Assembly: GCF_019511345.1 (NCBI RefSeq)
Contig: NZ_JAEUAK010000011.1
Location: forward strand, 62,001 to 126,000
Reading direction: 5' to 3'
DNA from: Rhizobium mesosinicum
GTDB lineage: Bacteria; Pseudomonadota; Alphaproteobacteria; Rhizobiales; Rhizobiaceae
Length of the DNA stretch: 64,000 bases
Both the position numbers and the translations under genes were made by a program. The stretch's first letter is position 1, and each line of letters starts with the position of its first letter. Positions 31,903 to 41,026 of the stretch are shown here, piece after piece. The notes beneath the pieces were generated by a model. The model did no database searches. It was not told the DNA's origin and saw only the letters and a program-made list of their open reading frames with translations.

Positions 31903-32577
31903 TCACGCCCGGTCCTTCAGAGCAGCGAGCAACTCTTTTGCCAGCGGTCCCGCCGAGGCGGGATTCTGGCCGGTGATGAGGCGGCCATCGACGACAACGT
32001 GAGGCTCCCAGTTGGATGCCGACGAATACTCGGCGCCCTCCCCCCTCAATGCGTCCTCGAGTTCGTAGGGCACGTCATCTCGGGCGTAGTCATATTCCTC
32101 CTTCTTCGAGAAGGACGTGAGCTTCTTGCCGCGCACGAACGGCGTGCCATCGCCGAGATCCACGCCGAGCAACGAGCACGGACCGTGACAAACGGCGCTC
32201 ACCAGCTTGTCCGTGCTCCAGGCGCGCACAACAGCCCTCTGGACGTCTGCGTTGCGCTGGATATCGACCATCGGCCCGAGACCGCCGGGGATCAGGATGG
32301 CGTCGTAGTCGGCGGCGTCCACCTCGGCGAGCTTGCGGCTGTGATTGAGGCGACGGAAGGCTTTGCTCTCGAGAAATCCCTTCTGAGCAGGATCCTTCTC
32401 GTCATAGGCGTCATACGGCGTCCATCCGCCTGCGGGTGAGGCAAACTCGATTGCGATCCCGGCCTTGTCGAGCACATCGAAAGGATGAGCGACCTCGGCG
32501 AAAAAGAAGCCGGTCTTGCGACTGTGCGGCCCGATCACGGCTGCGTTGGTGACGATGAAAAGGACATGTTTTGTCAT
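31903..32577 (-). CDS. DJ-1/PfpI-family protein, Hsp31-like
   Basis: A 224-residue class I glutamine-amidotransferase-fold protein. The nucleophile elbow is SAVCHGP (Cys130, His131) and the acidic partner is Glu28 in FFFAEVAHPFD. An extended loop (GWTPYDAYDEKDPAQKGFLE) is typical of the Hsp31/HchA-like branch that detoxifies methylglyoxal or repairs glycated molecules. It is the first gene of a four-gene operon with a monooxygenase, a secreted hydrolase and an exporter, suggesting defence against reactive electrophiles. It is divergent from the frameshifted regulator at 33144. Confidence 0.86.
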   Translation of the reverse strand: MTKHVLFIVTNAAVIGPHSRKTGFFFAEVAHPFDVLDKAGIAIEFASPAGGWTPYDAYDEKDPAQKGFLESKAFRRLNHSRKLAEVDAADYDAILIPGGLGPMVDIQRNADVQRAVVRAWSTDKLVSAVCHGPCSLLGVDLGDGTPFVRGKKLTSFSKKEEYDYARDDVPYELEDALRGEGAEYSSASNWEPHVVVDGRLITGQNPASAGPLAKELLAALKDRA

Positions 32578-32827
32578 GGCTTCCCCCTAATTGAACGATG
32601 ATACATCCGGGATTCGGGCTGCGGTCGTTCCGCAATCCCCGTCGCAATCCCATCAAGGCGACCTCACTCGTTTTGAGGTCACTCGCTTACCGTGTCTCCG
32701 GGCCGCGACGCGTGAAACGGCCTGGCGGCATTCCTGTCTCGATCCACGACCGCGTCACCGCCGCTGGCCTTGCCGGACACCTGGTCCCTGCTCCTCACTT
32801 GCGCTTGCCAAGTCACAGCCTGCCCGA

Positions 32828-32845
32828 GCTCGAGCATGCTCGAGC
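32828..32845. promoter_or_regulatory. 18-bp perfect palindrome, candidate operator
   Basis: GCTCGAGCATGCTCGAGC lies in the 566-bp gap between the divergent DJ-1 operon and the winged-helix regulator, 251 bp from the DJ-1 start. Perfect symmetry over 18 bp points to a dimeric regulator site. I see no gene in 32578-33143. Confidence 0.4.
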
Positions 32846-33143
32846 ACGACAAAGATATCGGTGCCGCCGAATTCTATTAATGATATCTTAAATACTTGGC
32901 CGCCTGGGCAGCCACTGTGTTTCTTCCGAACCAATCAGGGCCACACCCAGTACGCAGGACTATCAATGCTGGGGGGACCAGGATCTTTACTTACCCAGGC
33001 AGTCTACATGCGATTGCGATCTGCTGTCGGTTAATTATGGTAAAATCTTGTTGTGAACCGCTGCGAGCCACGCCAGCTCTTCGACGACGAGGACGGCGAG
33101 ACTTTCTCTTTGATCTGGCAGCCTTCATCGAAGGAAAAAGATT

Positions 33144-36022
33144 GTGACGAGCGACCTTGCCGAGCAGCTTTCCCGGTCCTTCTCCTTTGGACCTTTCGTG
33201 CTCATTCCCGAGCGCCAGCTGCTTTTGCAAGGCGACGCCCCCGTCCGGATAGGAGGCCGCGCGCTGGACATCCTGACAACCCTGGTCGAGCGCCCGGGCG
33301 AACTCGTGGACAAGCGCGAATTGATCGCGCGGGTTTGGCCGAACCTCGTCGTCGATGATGGCAACCTCAAGGTCAACATGGCGGCCTTGAGGCGCGCCCT
33401 CGGTGATGGCGTTGGGACCGCGCAATACATAGCGACGGTCACGGGGCGCGGCTATCGGTTCATTGCGCCGGTCCAGGTCGATGAATCGCCCGGCCTCGCG
33501 CCGTCCTCGACGGCGGCGGCGATACGCAGTCACAATCTGCCGATCGCGACAACGAGGGTCTTCGGGAGGAATGATGCGATTGAAGCCATCAGGCGCGATC
33601 TGGATGCATCCAGGCTAGTGTCCATCGTCGGTGCCGGCGGCATCGGAAAAACGACGGTTGCGCTGGCCGCCGCCGAGCAGGCGATCGGGTCTTTCAGAGA
33701 CGGCGTCTGGCTGATCGATCTGGCGCTATTGAAGGATTCTTCGCTCGTGCCCAATGCCGTCGCGGCTGCGATCGGTCTGGCAACGCACTCTGCGAACCTG
33801 CTCGCTGCGTTGAGCAGCTATATCAGCGACTGTGAGATGCTCCTCGTGTTCGATAATTGCGAGCACATCATCGAGGCGGCAGCCTTCTGTGCGGATCGGA
33901 TCCTGGCCGAAGCGCCAAGCGTCAGGATCCTCGCCACCAGCCGGGAGCCGCTTGGCGTGAGAGGCGAACGCGTCCGCAGGCTGCCGGGGCTCGGCGCGCC
34001 GCCCTCTTCGTCTGATCTGAACGCTGCGGAAGCGCTCAGATATCCCGCCATTCAACTCTTCGTAGACCGCGCGACCGACAGGCTTGAGTCGTTCGAACTG
34101 AGCGATGCCAACGCACTGACGGTCGCGGAGATCTGCCGGCGACTCGATGGTCTTGCGCTGGCGATCGAGCTTGCGGCGACGCGTGTCGATTCTTTCGGAT
34201 TGGAGGGACTGCTCGCGCATCTGGACGATCGATTTCGTCTGCTGAGCGGGCATCGCGCCGGTCCCGAGCGCCATCGCACCCTGAGGGCGGTGATCGAATG
34301 GAGTTATGATCTTCTCTCGCAGAGCGAGCGCGCGGTCATCCGCCGGTTGTCGGTCTTTTCCGGCTCCTTCAGTCTCGATGCGGCCTGCGCCGTCGCCGGT
34401 GAGGGTCTCGAACGGGTGCGGATGATCGACGACGTGGCCAACCTCGTCGCAAAGTCTCTGCTTTCGATGGACGTGGCTGCCGACACGCTTGCTTATCGCC
34501 TCCTGGAGACGACGCGTGCATACTGTCTCGAACAACTGCAGTTGAGCGGCGAGGAGGAGGCAGTCCGCCGTCGGCATGCGGAGCAATTTGTGCGGTTCTG
34601 GAGCGCGCAGCGAGCGAGTGGGCCCTACGTCCGGCCCCCGATTGGGCACATGCTTATGGAGGCGTCCTCGACGACCTGCGCTCGGCGCTGGACTGGGCCG
34701 GAGGGATTGCCGCGGACGGATCGCTGTACGCCCGCCTCTCCGTCGCGGGATGCCTGCTCTGGAACCACTTCTCTCTTACTGAAGAATGCCGCGTTCACGT
34801 CTCTCGGGCGCTTGAGGAACTGGACGGAGCCGGGCTTGCCGGGACGGCGGCCGAGATGCAGCTTCAGGTGTCGCTCGCAGGCGTGACGATGTTCATGCGC
34901 GGCGCCATACCCCCCGCCATGGACGCCATGCAACGAGCGTTGGAAATTGCGGTTCGGATCCGCGATATCGACCATCAACTCCGTTGCCTGAGGCTGATCG
35001 GTACATACCAGTTGTTCGGCGGCGAACACGACGCCGGGATCGCGACGCTCGAGACCTTCGTTTCGGTCGCCGCCGCAGCCGACCCATCCGCGTTGCCGGC
35101 GGGCGAAACGCATTTGGCCGTGGCCGACCTGTTCATCGCCCGGTTTGACGACGCCCGGCAACGCATTGAACGCTTTTACGGAAACTATCTGAAAGACTCC
35201 AACGACCCGCGGTTCGCACGTTTCCTGTACGACAGGAATGTCGATGTCGGCAATATCCTGTCGCACATACAGTGGCTTACGGGCTTACCCGACACAGCCG
35301 CGCGCACTGCGGAGGTGACGATCGCGCTCGCGCGAAAGACCGGGCACGAACTTTCGCTGAGCAACGCTCTCGCATGGGCGAGCCTCACCTTCCTTCTGAG
35401 CAGGCGCTATCAGGAATGCGGCCGCTTTGCCGCGATGCTCGACGATCAAATCGTCCGGCATGGCATCGTCATCTGGCGGCCGGTCGCCATCTTCTGCCGC
35501 GGTGCGATGGCATGCGCTCAAGACGACACGGCGGCAGAAGGACTGGGGCTGCTCGAGCAAGCTGTCGGGGAGTTCCGCGCTATCAGGCATCTGGCGCGGT
35601 TCCCCTTCTATCTCGGCGGCTTTGCGGAGGCATTGGCGAAATGCGGCCGCCTGGCGGACGCCGCCGCCACCATCCGGGAAGCGCTCGATTGCGCCTATAC
35701 GCAGAACGAGCAGTGGTGCGTTCCCGAGCTTCTGCGCATCCGGGCCTCCATTCTGAAAGCCGAGGTCCGGCCGTACGAGGCGGAGACGCTCCTCGTCGAG
35801 TCGATGGCGCTGGCCCGGGAAATCGGTGCATTGTCATGGCGATTGCGATCAGCCTGCGATCTCGCAAAGCTCTGGCGTGTCCGGTCGCGGGAACATGATG
35901 TACGCAAGATGCTGCAACCTGTTTATAACGAATTCACCGAAGGATTCGAAACGCCCGACCTTGCCGTCGCAGCCGGCCTGCTCGCCTCGTTCGCACAGCT
36001 TGGAGATGGCGAGGCGGTCTGA
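33144..36022 (+). pseudogene. Large winged-helix/ATPase regulator split by a frameshift
   Basis: The first frame (33144-34886) starts at GTG with AAGGA upstream. It encodes an OmpR-type winged helix (about residues 12-110, RALDILTTLVERPGELVDKR and VTGRGYRFIAPV) and an NB-ARC-like ATPase with Walker A GAGGIGKTT (163-171) and VFDNCEH. The matching C-terminal helical-repeat part lies in another frame up to 36022. The switch maps to a run of five C at 34635-34639; one more C would join the frames and give a 959-residue protein reading PPDWAHAYGGVLDDLRSALD across the join. It is divergent from the DJ-1 operon, which it probably regulates. A sequencing error or phase switching is as possible as true loss. 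Confidence 0.8.
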
Positions 36023-36068
36023 ACGAAATGGTCGAAATCCGCGAGCTCAAAAACAGGAGAATTTTTGA

Positions 36069-36623
36069 ATGGACGACGGTTGGACGTTGGTCAAATCCAG
36101 GACGATCCTGCAGGACCGGTGGCTGAATCTACGCGCCGACGACTGCGTGACTCCTGATGGCGTGACGATTTCGCCCTATTACGTGATGTCCTATCCCGAT
36201 TGGATCAATATCGTTGCGATCACTCCTGATGACCGCCTTTTGCTCGTTCGCCAATATCGGCATGCGGCGGGCAGTTTCTTCCTGGAAGTACCGGGAGGCG
36301 GCCTCGACGCGCAGGACGGCGACAGCGAAAAGGCAGCCCGCCGCGAACTGGAAGAGGAAACCGGCTATATTGCCCAAAACTGGCAATTGATCAGCAGCCT
36401 CTATCCGAACCCGGCTTCTCACACCAACCGCCTTCACACCTATCTCGCAACCGGCGCCGAGCGCAGACATGGGCAACGCCTCGATGCCGGCGAAGAAGGC
36501 CTGACGGTTCATGCCCTTCCCATACCGGAGGTGCTGGATGGATTGCAGGTCGGCCTGATCGGGCAGGCTCTTCACGTCTCGTCCATCCTCCTGGCGCTCC
36601 GGGCAGCCGGGCGGCTGAAGTGA
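36069..36623 (+). CDS. Nudix hydrolase (ADP-ribose pyrophosphatase-like)
   Basis: A 184-residue Nudix enzyme that would split nucleoside diphosphate derivatives. The Nudix helix ends in ARRELEEETGY (REL-x-EE-x-GY), preceded by VPGGGLDAQDGDSEKA. The usual Glu eight positions before the REL Arg is Gly here, and the box carries extra residues, so the metal site differs slightly from the consensus. The sequence around VRQYRHAAGSFFLEVPGGG is typical of ADP-sugar pyrophosphatases. GGAG precedes the ATG at 36069. It follows the frameshifted regulator by 46 bp. Confidence 0.85.
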   Translation: MDDGWTLVKSRTILQDRWLNLRADDCVTPDGVTISPYYVMSYPDWINIVAITPDDRLLLVRQYRHAAGSFFLEVPGGGLDAQDGDSEKAARRELEEETGYIAQNWQLISSLYPNPASHTNRLHTYLATGAERRHGQRLDAGEEGLTVHALPIPEVLDGLQVGLIGQALHVSSILLALRAAGRLK

Positions 36624-36663
36624 CGACGGGCTCCGGTGAATAGACAGGCAGTTCCGGAGAAAA

Positions 36664-36807
36664 AGGCCCCTCCCCAACCCCTCCCCACAGGTGGGATGGG
36701 CTTAACCTGTGGCACCCGCGTTCCACATACTCAATGTTTGAGGATAAGCGAGACGGTGCTGCCCGTTAGTCCCTCCCCCTTGTGGGGAGGGGTTGGGGAG
36801 GGGTTTT
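36664..36807. repeat. Palindromic intergenic repeat, copy C
   Basis: The ends match copies A and B (CCCCTCCCCAACCCCTCCCC at left, CCCCTTGTGGGGAGGGGTTG at right), but the inner segment is different (it contains CTCAATGTTTGAG). It lies between the Nudix gene and the convergent AHSA1 gene, continuing the pattern of gene-end locations. Confidence 0.72.
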
Positions 36808-36874
36808 ACCTGGGTCCAAACCGGCGAGACGATTACACAGAAACAACCAGCCAGCCAGCTGCGCGATGGCGACG

Positions 36875-37372
36875 TCAGACCCCTCCCGCGCCGAGCGCGA
36901 CGAGAAGCTCGTCCAGTTGCTCGAACTGCTCGGTCAGCCCGCCCTCCGCTCCGGAATTGGCGTCGAACGCCTCCTTCGAGGGATAGAGTTCGTGCAGCAC
37001 CAGCAGCGTCTTGCCGCCTCTTTCCTCGAAGGTCACCGTGGTGATGGCAGCGTCGTCGCTTTCCTCATTCGTCCAGACCAGGCGCGCATTCGGTATCACT
37101 TCGAGATACTTGCCGAAGAATTCCATGGCGTTCGAGGCATCGTGGCCAAACGCAATACGGTAGCCGCCTCCGACGCGAACATCCATCTCGCAGGAAAGCA
37201 TGGGCACGCCGATCGACTTCGGCGCCCACCACCGCATGAACAGCTCGGGCTTGGTCCACGCTTGAAACACGATATGCACCGGGCCGTCGAAGGTTCTGGT
37301 AACGACGAGCTCACGCTCGGACGTCCGTTCCACCGTCGTGGGGTTCTTCGTGAGGGCAGGCTTACTCTCCAT
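36875..37372 (-). CDS. SRPBCC/AHSA1-domain protein
   Basis: A 165-residue START-like fold protein. It has RTFDGPVHIVFQAWTKPELFMRWWAPKS at the start of the fold and VTFEERGGKTLLVLHELYPS in the later strands, typical of the AHSA1 group found beside ArsR repressors. It probably binds a hydrophobic ligand. It overlaps the ArsR gene by 11 bp on the same strand, so the two are translated together under the operator at 37706-37725. Confidence 0.85.
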   Translation of the reverse strand: MESKPALTKNPTTVERTSERELVVTRTFDGPVHIVFQAWTKPELFMRWWAPKSIGVPMLSCEMDVRVGGGYRIAFGHDASNAMEFFGKYLEVIPNARLVWTNEESDDAAITTVTFEERGGKTLLVLHELYPSKEAFDANSGAEGGLTEQFEQLDELLVALGAGGV

Positions 37373-37715
37373 CGTCCTTCTCCTTCTGTTTCAATTCCTC
37401 GACAAGCTTGTCCAATGCGTCGAACCGCGCGTTCCAGAGCTGGCGATAGCTCTCGATCCAACCCGCCTCCTCCTCCAGCTGGCGCACACCGAGCCTGCAG
37501 GTGCGCACGCGCCCGACCTTCTCCGTGGTCACGAGCCCCGCCTGCTCCAGGACGCCGACATGCTTCTTCATGCCTGTCAGCGTCATGTGGAACGTCTCGG
37601 CAAGGTCCGTAATCGAAGCGTCCCCGCGTCCGAGCCGCACGAGAATGCCGCGCCGGGTGGCGTCCGAGAGCGCGGCGAAGGAAGCATCGAGACGAGCTTT
37701 TGCATACTGAACCAT
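37362..37715 (-). CDS. ArsR-family repressor
   Basis: A 117-residue winged helix regulator: LDASFAALSDATRRGILVRL, then ITDLAETFHMTLTGMKKHVG and VLEQAGLVTTEKVGRVRTCR. There are no paired metal-binding Cys, as in the group partnered with AHSA1 proteins. ATG 37715 is inside the perfect palindrome 37706-37725, which fits an autoregulated, short-leader transcript; the frame extends upstream to 37853 without a convincing start. The last 11 bp overlap the AHSA1 gene. Confidence 0.86.
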   Translation of the reverse strand: MVQYAKARLDASFAALSDATRRGILVRLGRGDASITDLAETFHMTLTGMKKHVGVLEQAGLVTTEKVGRVRTCRLGVRQLEEEAGWIESYRQLWNARFDALDKLVEELKQKEKDDGE

Positions 37716-37725
37716 GTGGTTCAGT
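37706..37725. promoter_or_regulatory. Perfect palindrome over the ArsR start codon
   Basis: ACTGAACCATGTGGTTCAGT has 9-bp arms around a 2-bp centre. The reverse-strand ATG of the ArsR gene (37713-37715) lies inside it. Binding here would block transcription start and could also form an mRNA hairpin hiding the start codon. Confidence 0.6.
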
Positions 37726-37929
37726 TTATAGCGCAAGGACTGATGGCACGCAAGGGGACCGGGTGCGCGATGCTGCCGGCGGCCTCCCGCTCTGGCAGCG
37801 CCTCCCCACCCGATCAGGGCACCGGCAATAGGCGCGGCTTGCCTTCGTGACAAGTGTGGGAGAGATGACCATCATCGCACTGGTCCGCGTTCAGCCTGGC
37901 CGACGGTCAACCGAAACGTGCCAGGGCGG

Positions 37930-38274
37930 TCAGCCTGCGTTCGCGTCGCCCGGCGGTCGCCCGTAAGCACTGAGAATGGCCTGGATCAGACCGGGAAAGC
38001 GCTGATCCACTTCCTGGCAGCGCGAATGGTTGCGCATCTCCACGCCATGGCGCTCGCCGCGGATAAGCCCCGCCTCGCGCAGCACTTTCATATGCTGCGA
38101 CAGCGATGATTTGGGAATGACGCGGCTGCCGAGATTGGCAAGCGCGGTGCACGTGCCGCTGGAGCCGACGCCCGCGATCTGCGCGAAGATCGCCACACGC
38201 TCGGGATCGGAGAGCGCATAGAGAATCGCCTCCGGCTTCAAATCCTCGACGGCTGGGTGAAAGAGCGGTCTCAT
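37930..38274 (-). CDS. ArsR-family winged-helix regulator
   Basis: A 114-residue regulator: PEAILYALSDPERVAIFAQI, then SRVIPKSSLSQHMKVLREAGL and the wing IRGERHGVEMRNHSRCQEVD. Single Cys residues occur but no clear metal site. It is divergent from an SDR gene at 38382, a common pairing in rhizobia. The 19-bp near-palindrome at 38312-38330 between them is the likely shared operator. There is no supported gene in 37716-37929 apart from regulatory DNA. Confidence 0.85.
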   Translation of the reverse strand: MRPLFHPAVEDLKPEAILYALSDPERVAIFAQIAGVGSSGTCTALANLGSRVIPKSSLSQHMKVLREAGLIRGERHGVEMRNHSRCQEVDQRFPGLIQAILSAYGRPPGDANAG

Positions 38275-38311
38275 GAAATTTTATATAGGGGCACTTGATA
38301 TCTCGATCAAC

Positions 38312-38330
38312 AGTTCCGAATTTCTGAACT
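38312..38330. promoter_or_regulatory. Near-perfect 19-bp palindrome, candidate ArsR operator
   Basis: AGTTCCGAATTTCTGAACT has the form AGTTC-x-GAA-x-TTC-x-GAACT; only the three spacer positions break symmetry. It lies in the ArsR/SDR divergent region. An outer pair GTTCCG (38313-38318)/CGGAAC (38332-38337) also occurs. Confidence 0.55.
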
Positions 38331-38381
38331 ACGGAACGAAGCCGCCACTACCGGTGGCACTCCGGGTTAAAAGGAACTGAT

Positions 38382-39128
38382 ATGTCTAAGCTTGCTGGAA
38401 AAGTCGCCGTGGTGACAGGAGCCTCCAAGGGGATCGGCGCTGCAATTGCCAAGGCGCTCGCCGCTGAAGGCGCAAAAGTGGTGGTCAACTACGCCTCGAG
38501 CAAGGCGGGTGCGGACGCCGTCGTCGAGGCGATCTCAGCCGCCGGCGGCAAGGCCGTGGCGGTACAGGGCGATGTCTCGAAGGCGGAACAGGCACAGGGA
38601 CTGGTCGATGCCGCGATCAAGGAATTCGGCCGTCTCGACGTGCTGGTCAACAATTCCGGCGTCTACGAATTCGCAACGATCGAAGAGATCACCGAGGAAC
38701 ATTATCACCGTCAGTTCAACGTGAACGTGCTCGGCCTGCTGCTGACCACTCAGGCCGCCGTCAAGCACATTGGCGAGGGCGGCAGCGTGATCAACATCTC
38801 CTCCGTGGTCACCAGCCTCGCCCCGCCCGCCACCGCCGTCTATACCGGCACCAAGGGAGCGGTGGACGCCATCACCGGCGTGCTTGCCAAGGAGCTCGGC
38901 CCGCGCAAGATCCGCGTCAACGCTATCCTCCCCGGCATGGTCGAGACCGAAGGAGCGCACACCGCAGGCATCATGGGCTCCGATTTCGAGCACACCGCCG
39001 TGGCCCAGACCCCGCTCGGGCGCATCGGCCAGCCGGACGACATCGCCAGGATCGCAGTTTTCCTCGCCTCGGAAGATGCCGGCTGGCTGACCGGCGAGCG
39101 AGTGACGGCCGCCGGCGGTTTCCGCTGA
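38382..39128 (+). CDS. Short-chain dehydrogenase/reductase (FabG-like)
   Basis: A 248-residue classical SDR. The nucleotide motif TGASKGIGAAIAK is at residues 13-25, NNSG follows near residue 90, and the catalytic Ser-Tyr-Lys set lies in INISSVV and YTGTKGAVDAI. The C-terminus IAVFLASEDAGWLTGERVTA is standard. It would use NADP(H) to reduce or oxidise a small carbonyl or alcohol. AAGGA precedes ATG 38382. It is divergent from an ArsR repressor and likely induced by that regulator's ligand. Confidence 0.9.
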   Translation: MSKLAGKVAVVTGASKGIGAAIAKALAAEGAKVVVNYASSKAGADAVVEAISAAGGKAVAVQGDVSKAEQAQGLVDAAIKEFGRLDVLVNNSGVYEFATIEEITEEHYHRQFNVNVLGLLLTTQAAVKHIGEGGSVINISSVVTSLAPPATAVYTGTKGAVDAITGVLAKELGPRKIRVNAILPGMVETEGAHTAGIMGSDFEHTAVAQTPLGRIGQPDDIARIAVFLASEDAGWLTGERVTAAGGFR

Positions 39129-39141
39129 TAGCCTGTTGACA

Positions 39142-39166
39142 GCGCGCGCTCTTTCAAGGCGCGCGC
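39142..39166. terminator. Hairpin after the SDR gene
   Basis: GCGCGCGC at 39142-39149 and again at 39159-39166 pair with each other around a 9-nt loop, 13 bp after the SDR stop. There is no T-tract, so it may act as a weak or Rho-assisted terminator. Confidence 0.45.
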
Positions 39167-39240
39167 CCCTGCCCCGGTCGCCGCTGCCTGTAAGGCCTGC
39201 GGCTGGGGACTCAACAACCGATCGATAGAAGCGCGCAGCC

Positions 39241-39690
39241 CTATTGCTGCTGCTGCGCCGGCGGCGGGGTGCCGATCTTTTCCAGAACCTTCTTGGCGAG
39301 AGCCGGATCGCTCTGTGCGGCGGTCAGGATAGACGAATATTCCTCGACGGAGATGTCGTTGGAGGCTTCGACGGTGTCGACCATCTCCTTCTTGGCTTCT
39401 TCCTGAAGCTTTTGCTTCGCAGCCTCGTCCTTTGTCGCGCCAATCTTGGCCGAATATTCCTTCCTGACCTTGTCGACCTGCAGATAGGCAACGGCGAAGG
39501 CCTCGATTTTCCGATCGCTGACGGGGGCGGCTGCGCCATTGCCGCCGCTCTGCCCCTGCATCGGCGCCTGGCCCTGCGCCGGCGGCTGCTGTTGCGCCTG
39601 GGCCATGTCCTCGGCGGATGCCGGGCTGAGAGCAAGCAGGCTGAGGACCGCAGCGGTCATCGTTGCGACGGGTGTGTAACGAGTGATCAT
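39241..39690 (-). CDS. Secreted DUF4168-domain protein
   Basis: A 149-residue exported protein. Residues 1-27 are a signal peptide (ATMTAAVLSLLALSPASA), then a Gln/Gly/Pro-rich linker, then a DUF4168-like helical region (SDRKIEAFAVAYLQVDKVRK through EYSSILTAAQSDPALAKKVL) and a Pro/Gln tail. I start at ATG 39690, where AAAAGGA lies 6-7 bases upstream; ATG 39696 is too close to that site. The function is unknown; family members are periplasmic and often stress-related. It stands alone, convergent with the SDR gene. Confidence 0.8.
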   Translation of the reverse strand: MITRYTPVATMTAAVLSLLALSPASAEDMAQAQQQPPAQGQAPMQGQSGGNGAAAPVSDRKIEAFAVAYLQVDKVRKEYSAKIGATKDEAAKQKLQEEAKKEMVDTVEASNDISVEEYSSILTAAQSDPALAKKVLEKIGTPPPAQQQQ

Positions 39691-39877
39691 AGACATTCCT
39701 TTTCACGTGCATGATGTGATCGGCAGCAGGACCGCCTCGGTCGATCGCTCAGCCGCTGGAGGCTGGCGAGGTCGCAACGATGGACTGTTAAGAGGGCACG
39801 ATGCGGCCGTGGCGGGGCAATTTGCTGACGATTGAGCGGCAGCTTTGTGACCACCGGCATCCGGCCCGGCGCGGATA

Positions 39878-41026
39878 TCAGCCCGCAAGCGTCAGCCAAT
39901 CACCGATCGTTGTCCCGTGATGCCGCGTGGAGCGCTGAGCCGGAACAGCCGGGCGCTCGGTTGCCACGGTTTTCCGGATTTCTCGCGGGCTCAATCCGAA
40001 TTCGTGACTGAAAGCGCGGGTAAAATTGGCGGCGACGGCGAAACCGGCGGCCTCCGCAATCTCGGAGATCGGCCTGCTGTCGGCCGGGTTGCTCAGATCC
40101 GCATAGGCCTGCAGCAGTCGCTGTTTGCGGATATAATTCAGCACTCCCCCACTCGCTTCGAACAGTTGATAGAGCCGCGTGCGCGAGATGCCCAACGCGC
40201 GGCAGATGGTGTCCGGCGTCAAATTGTCTGATTGCAGGTTGAGGTGAATGTAGCGATGCGCCCGCTCCATCATTCCGACCCCGGCCTGGACTTGACCCGG
40301 ATCCGCCCTTGTGGATGAGGCAGCGCAGGCAACGACCATGTCGGCGATCGTCTGTATGATCCGCGGCACCTCGCCGGCCGTCAGATTGCTCAGCTTCGTT
40401 TCCAGACCGGCGATATAGCTGACGAGCAAGTCGGCCAGGCTGCCGGACAGAAGCGTGTTGTTGGCGCCCTGGAGGATGCTTGCATCCATGGCCAGCAGTT
40501 CATAGGGAAGGAAGACCAGCACGGCAGCGCTGTCGGTCATCCGCCCGCGATAGGGATAACCGAGAGATCTGAAAAACACCTCGCCGGCACCGGTTTCCGT
40601 GACGTGCCGGCTGACCTCGGTCCAGATCCGGCCGCTGCGAAGCAGGCCGACGTTCCAATGGTCTATCGGGCTCGAACGGAGCATGGATTGATCGCGGATA
40701 TAGCTATGGGCCTCAGTGTGCTGCTGGACGATGAGCATATTGCCGAGATGCCAGCCGGTCTGTTCGGCAAGGAACCCGTCGTCAGGGGACTTTCCATCCG
40801 GCAGATGCACATCCACGAGCGGCGCCATATGCGCACGCCAGGCCTGGAACTGGTCTTTCCGCGGCAGATCTTTCGTCGAGAAATGCACGGGCTGCAGCGC
40901 AGGCGCAACGTCCTGGCGTCGCTCCTTCTCCGTGCCCGGCTCGCGCGGCCAGCGCCGCCGCTCCAGGTGAGCCGGCCACCCCTGCCCTGAAACGGGGTCA
41001 TCTCCAGATCCGGAATCCGCAGCCAT
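39878..41026 (-). CDS. AraC-family transcriptional regulator
   Basis: A 382-residue regulator. The N-terminal AraC_binding-type domain covers about residues 60-235 (DQFQAWRAHMAPLVDVHLPD onward, with GYPYRGRMTDSAAVLVFLPY). The C-terminal double helix-turn-helix reads TPDTICRALGISRTRLYQLF and SEIAEAAGFAVAANFTRAFS with FGLSPREIRK. ATG 41026 has GGAGGG 5-6 bases upstream; the frame stays open much further (to 41353) but that part looks non-coding. No divergent enzyme gene is adjacent, so the target is unknown. Confidence 0.83.
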   Translation of the reverse strand: MAADSGSGDDPVSGQGWPAHLERRRWPREPGTEKERRQDVAPALQPVHFSTKDLPRKDQFQAWRAHMAPLVDVHLPDGKSPDDGFLAEQTGWHLGNMLIVQQHTEAHSYIRDQSMLRSSPIDHWNVGLLRSGRIWTEVSRHVTETGAGEVFFRSLGYPYRGRMTDSAAVLVFLPYELLAMDASILQGANNTLLSGSLADLLVSYIAGLETKLSNLTAGEVPRIIQTIADMVVACAASSTRADPGQVQAGVGMMERAHRYIHLNLQSDNLTPDTICRALGISRTRLYQLFEASGGVLNYIRKQRLLQAYADLSNPADSRPISEIAEAAGFAVAANFTRAFSHEFGLSPREIRKTVATERPAVPAQRSTRHHGTTIGDWLTLAG

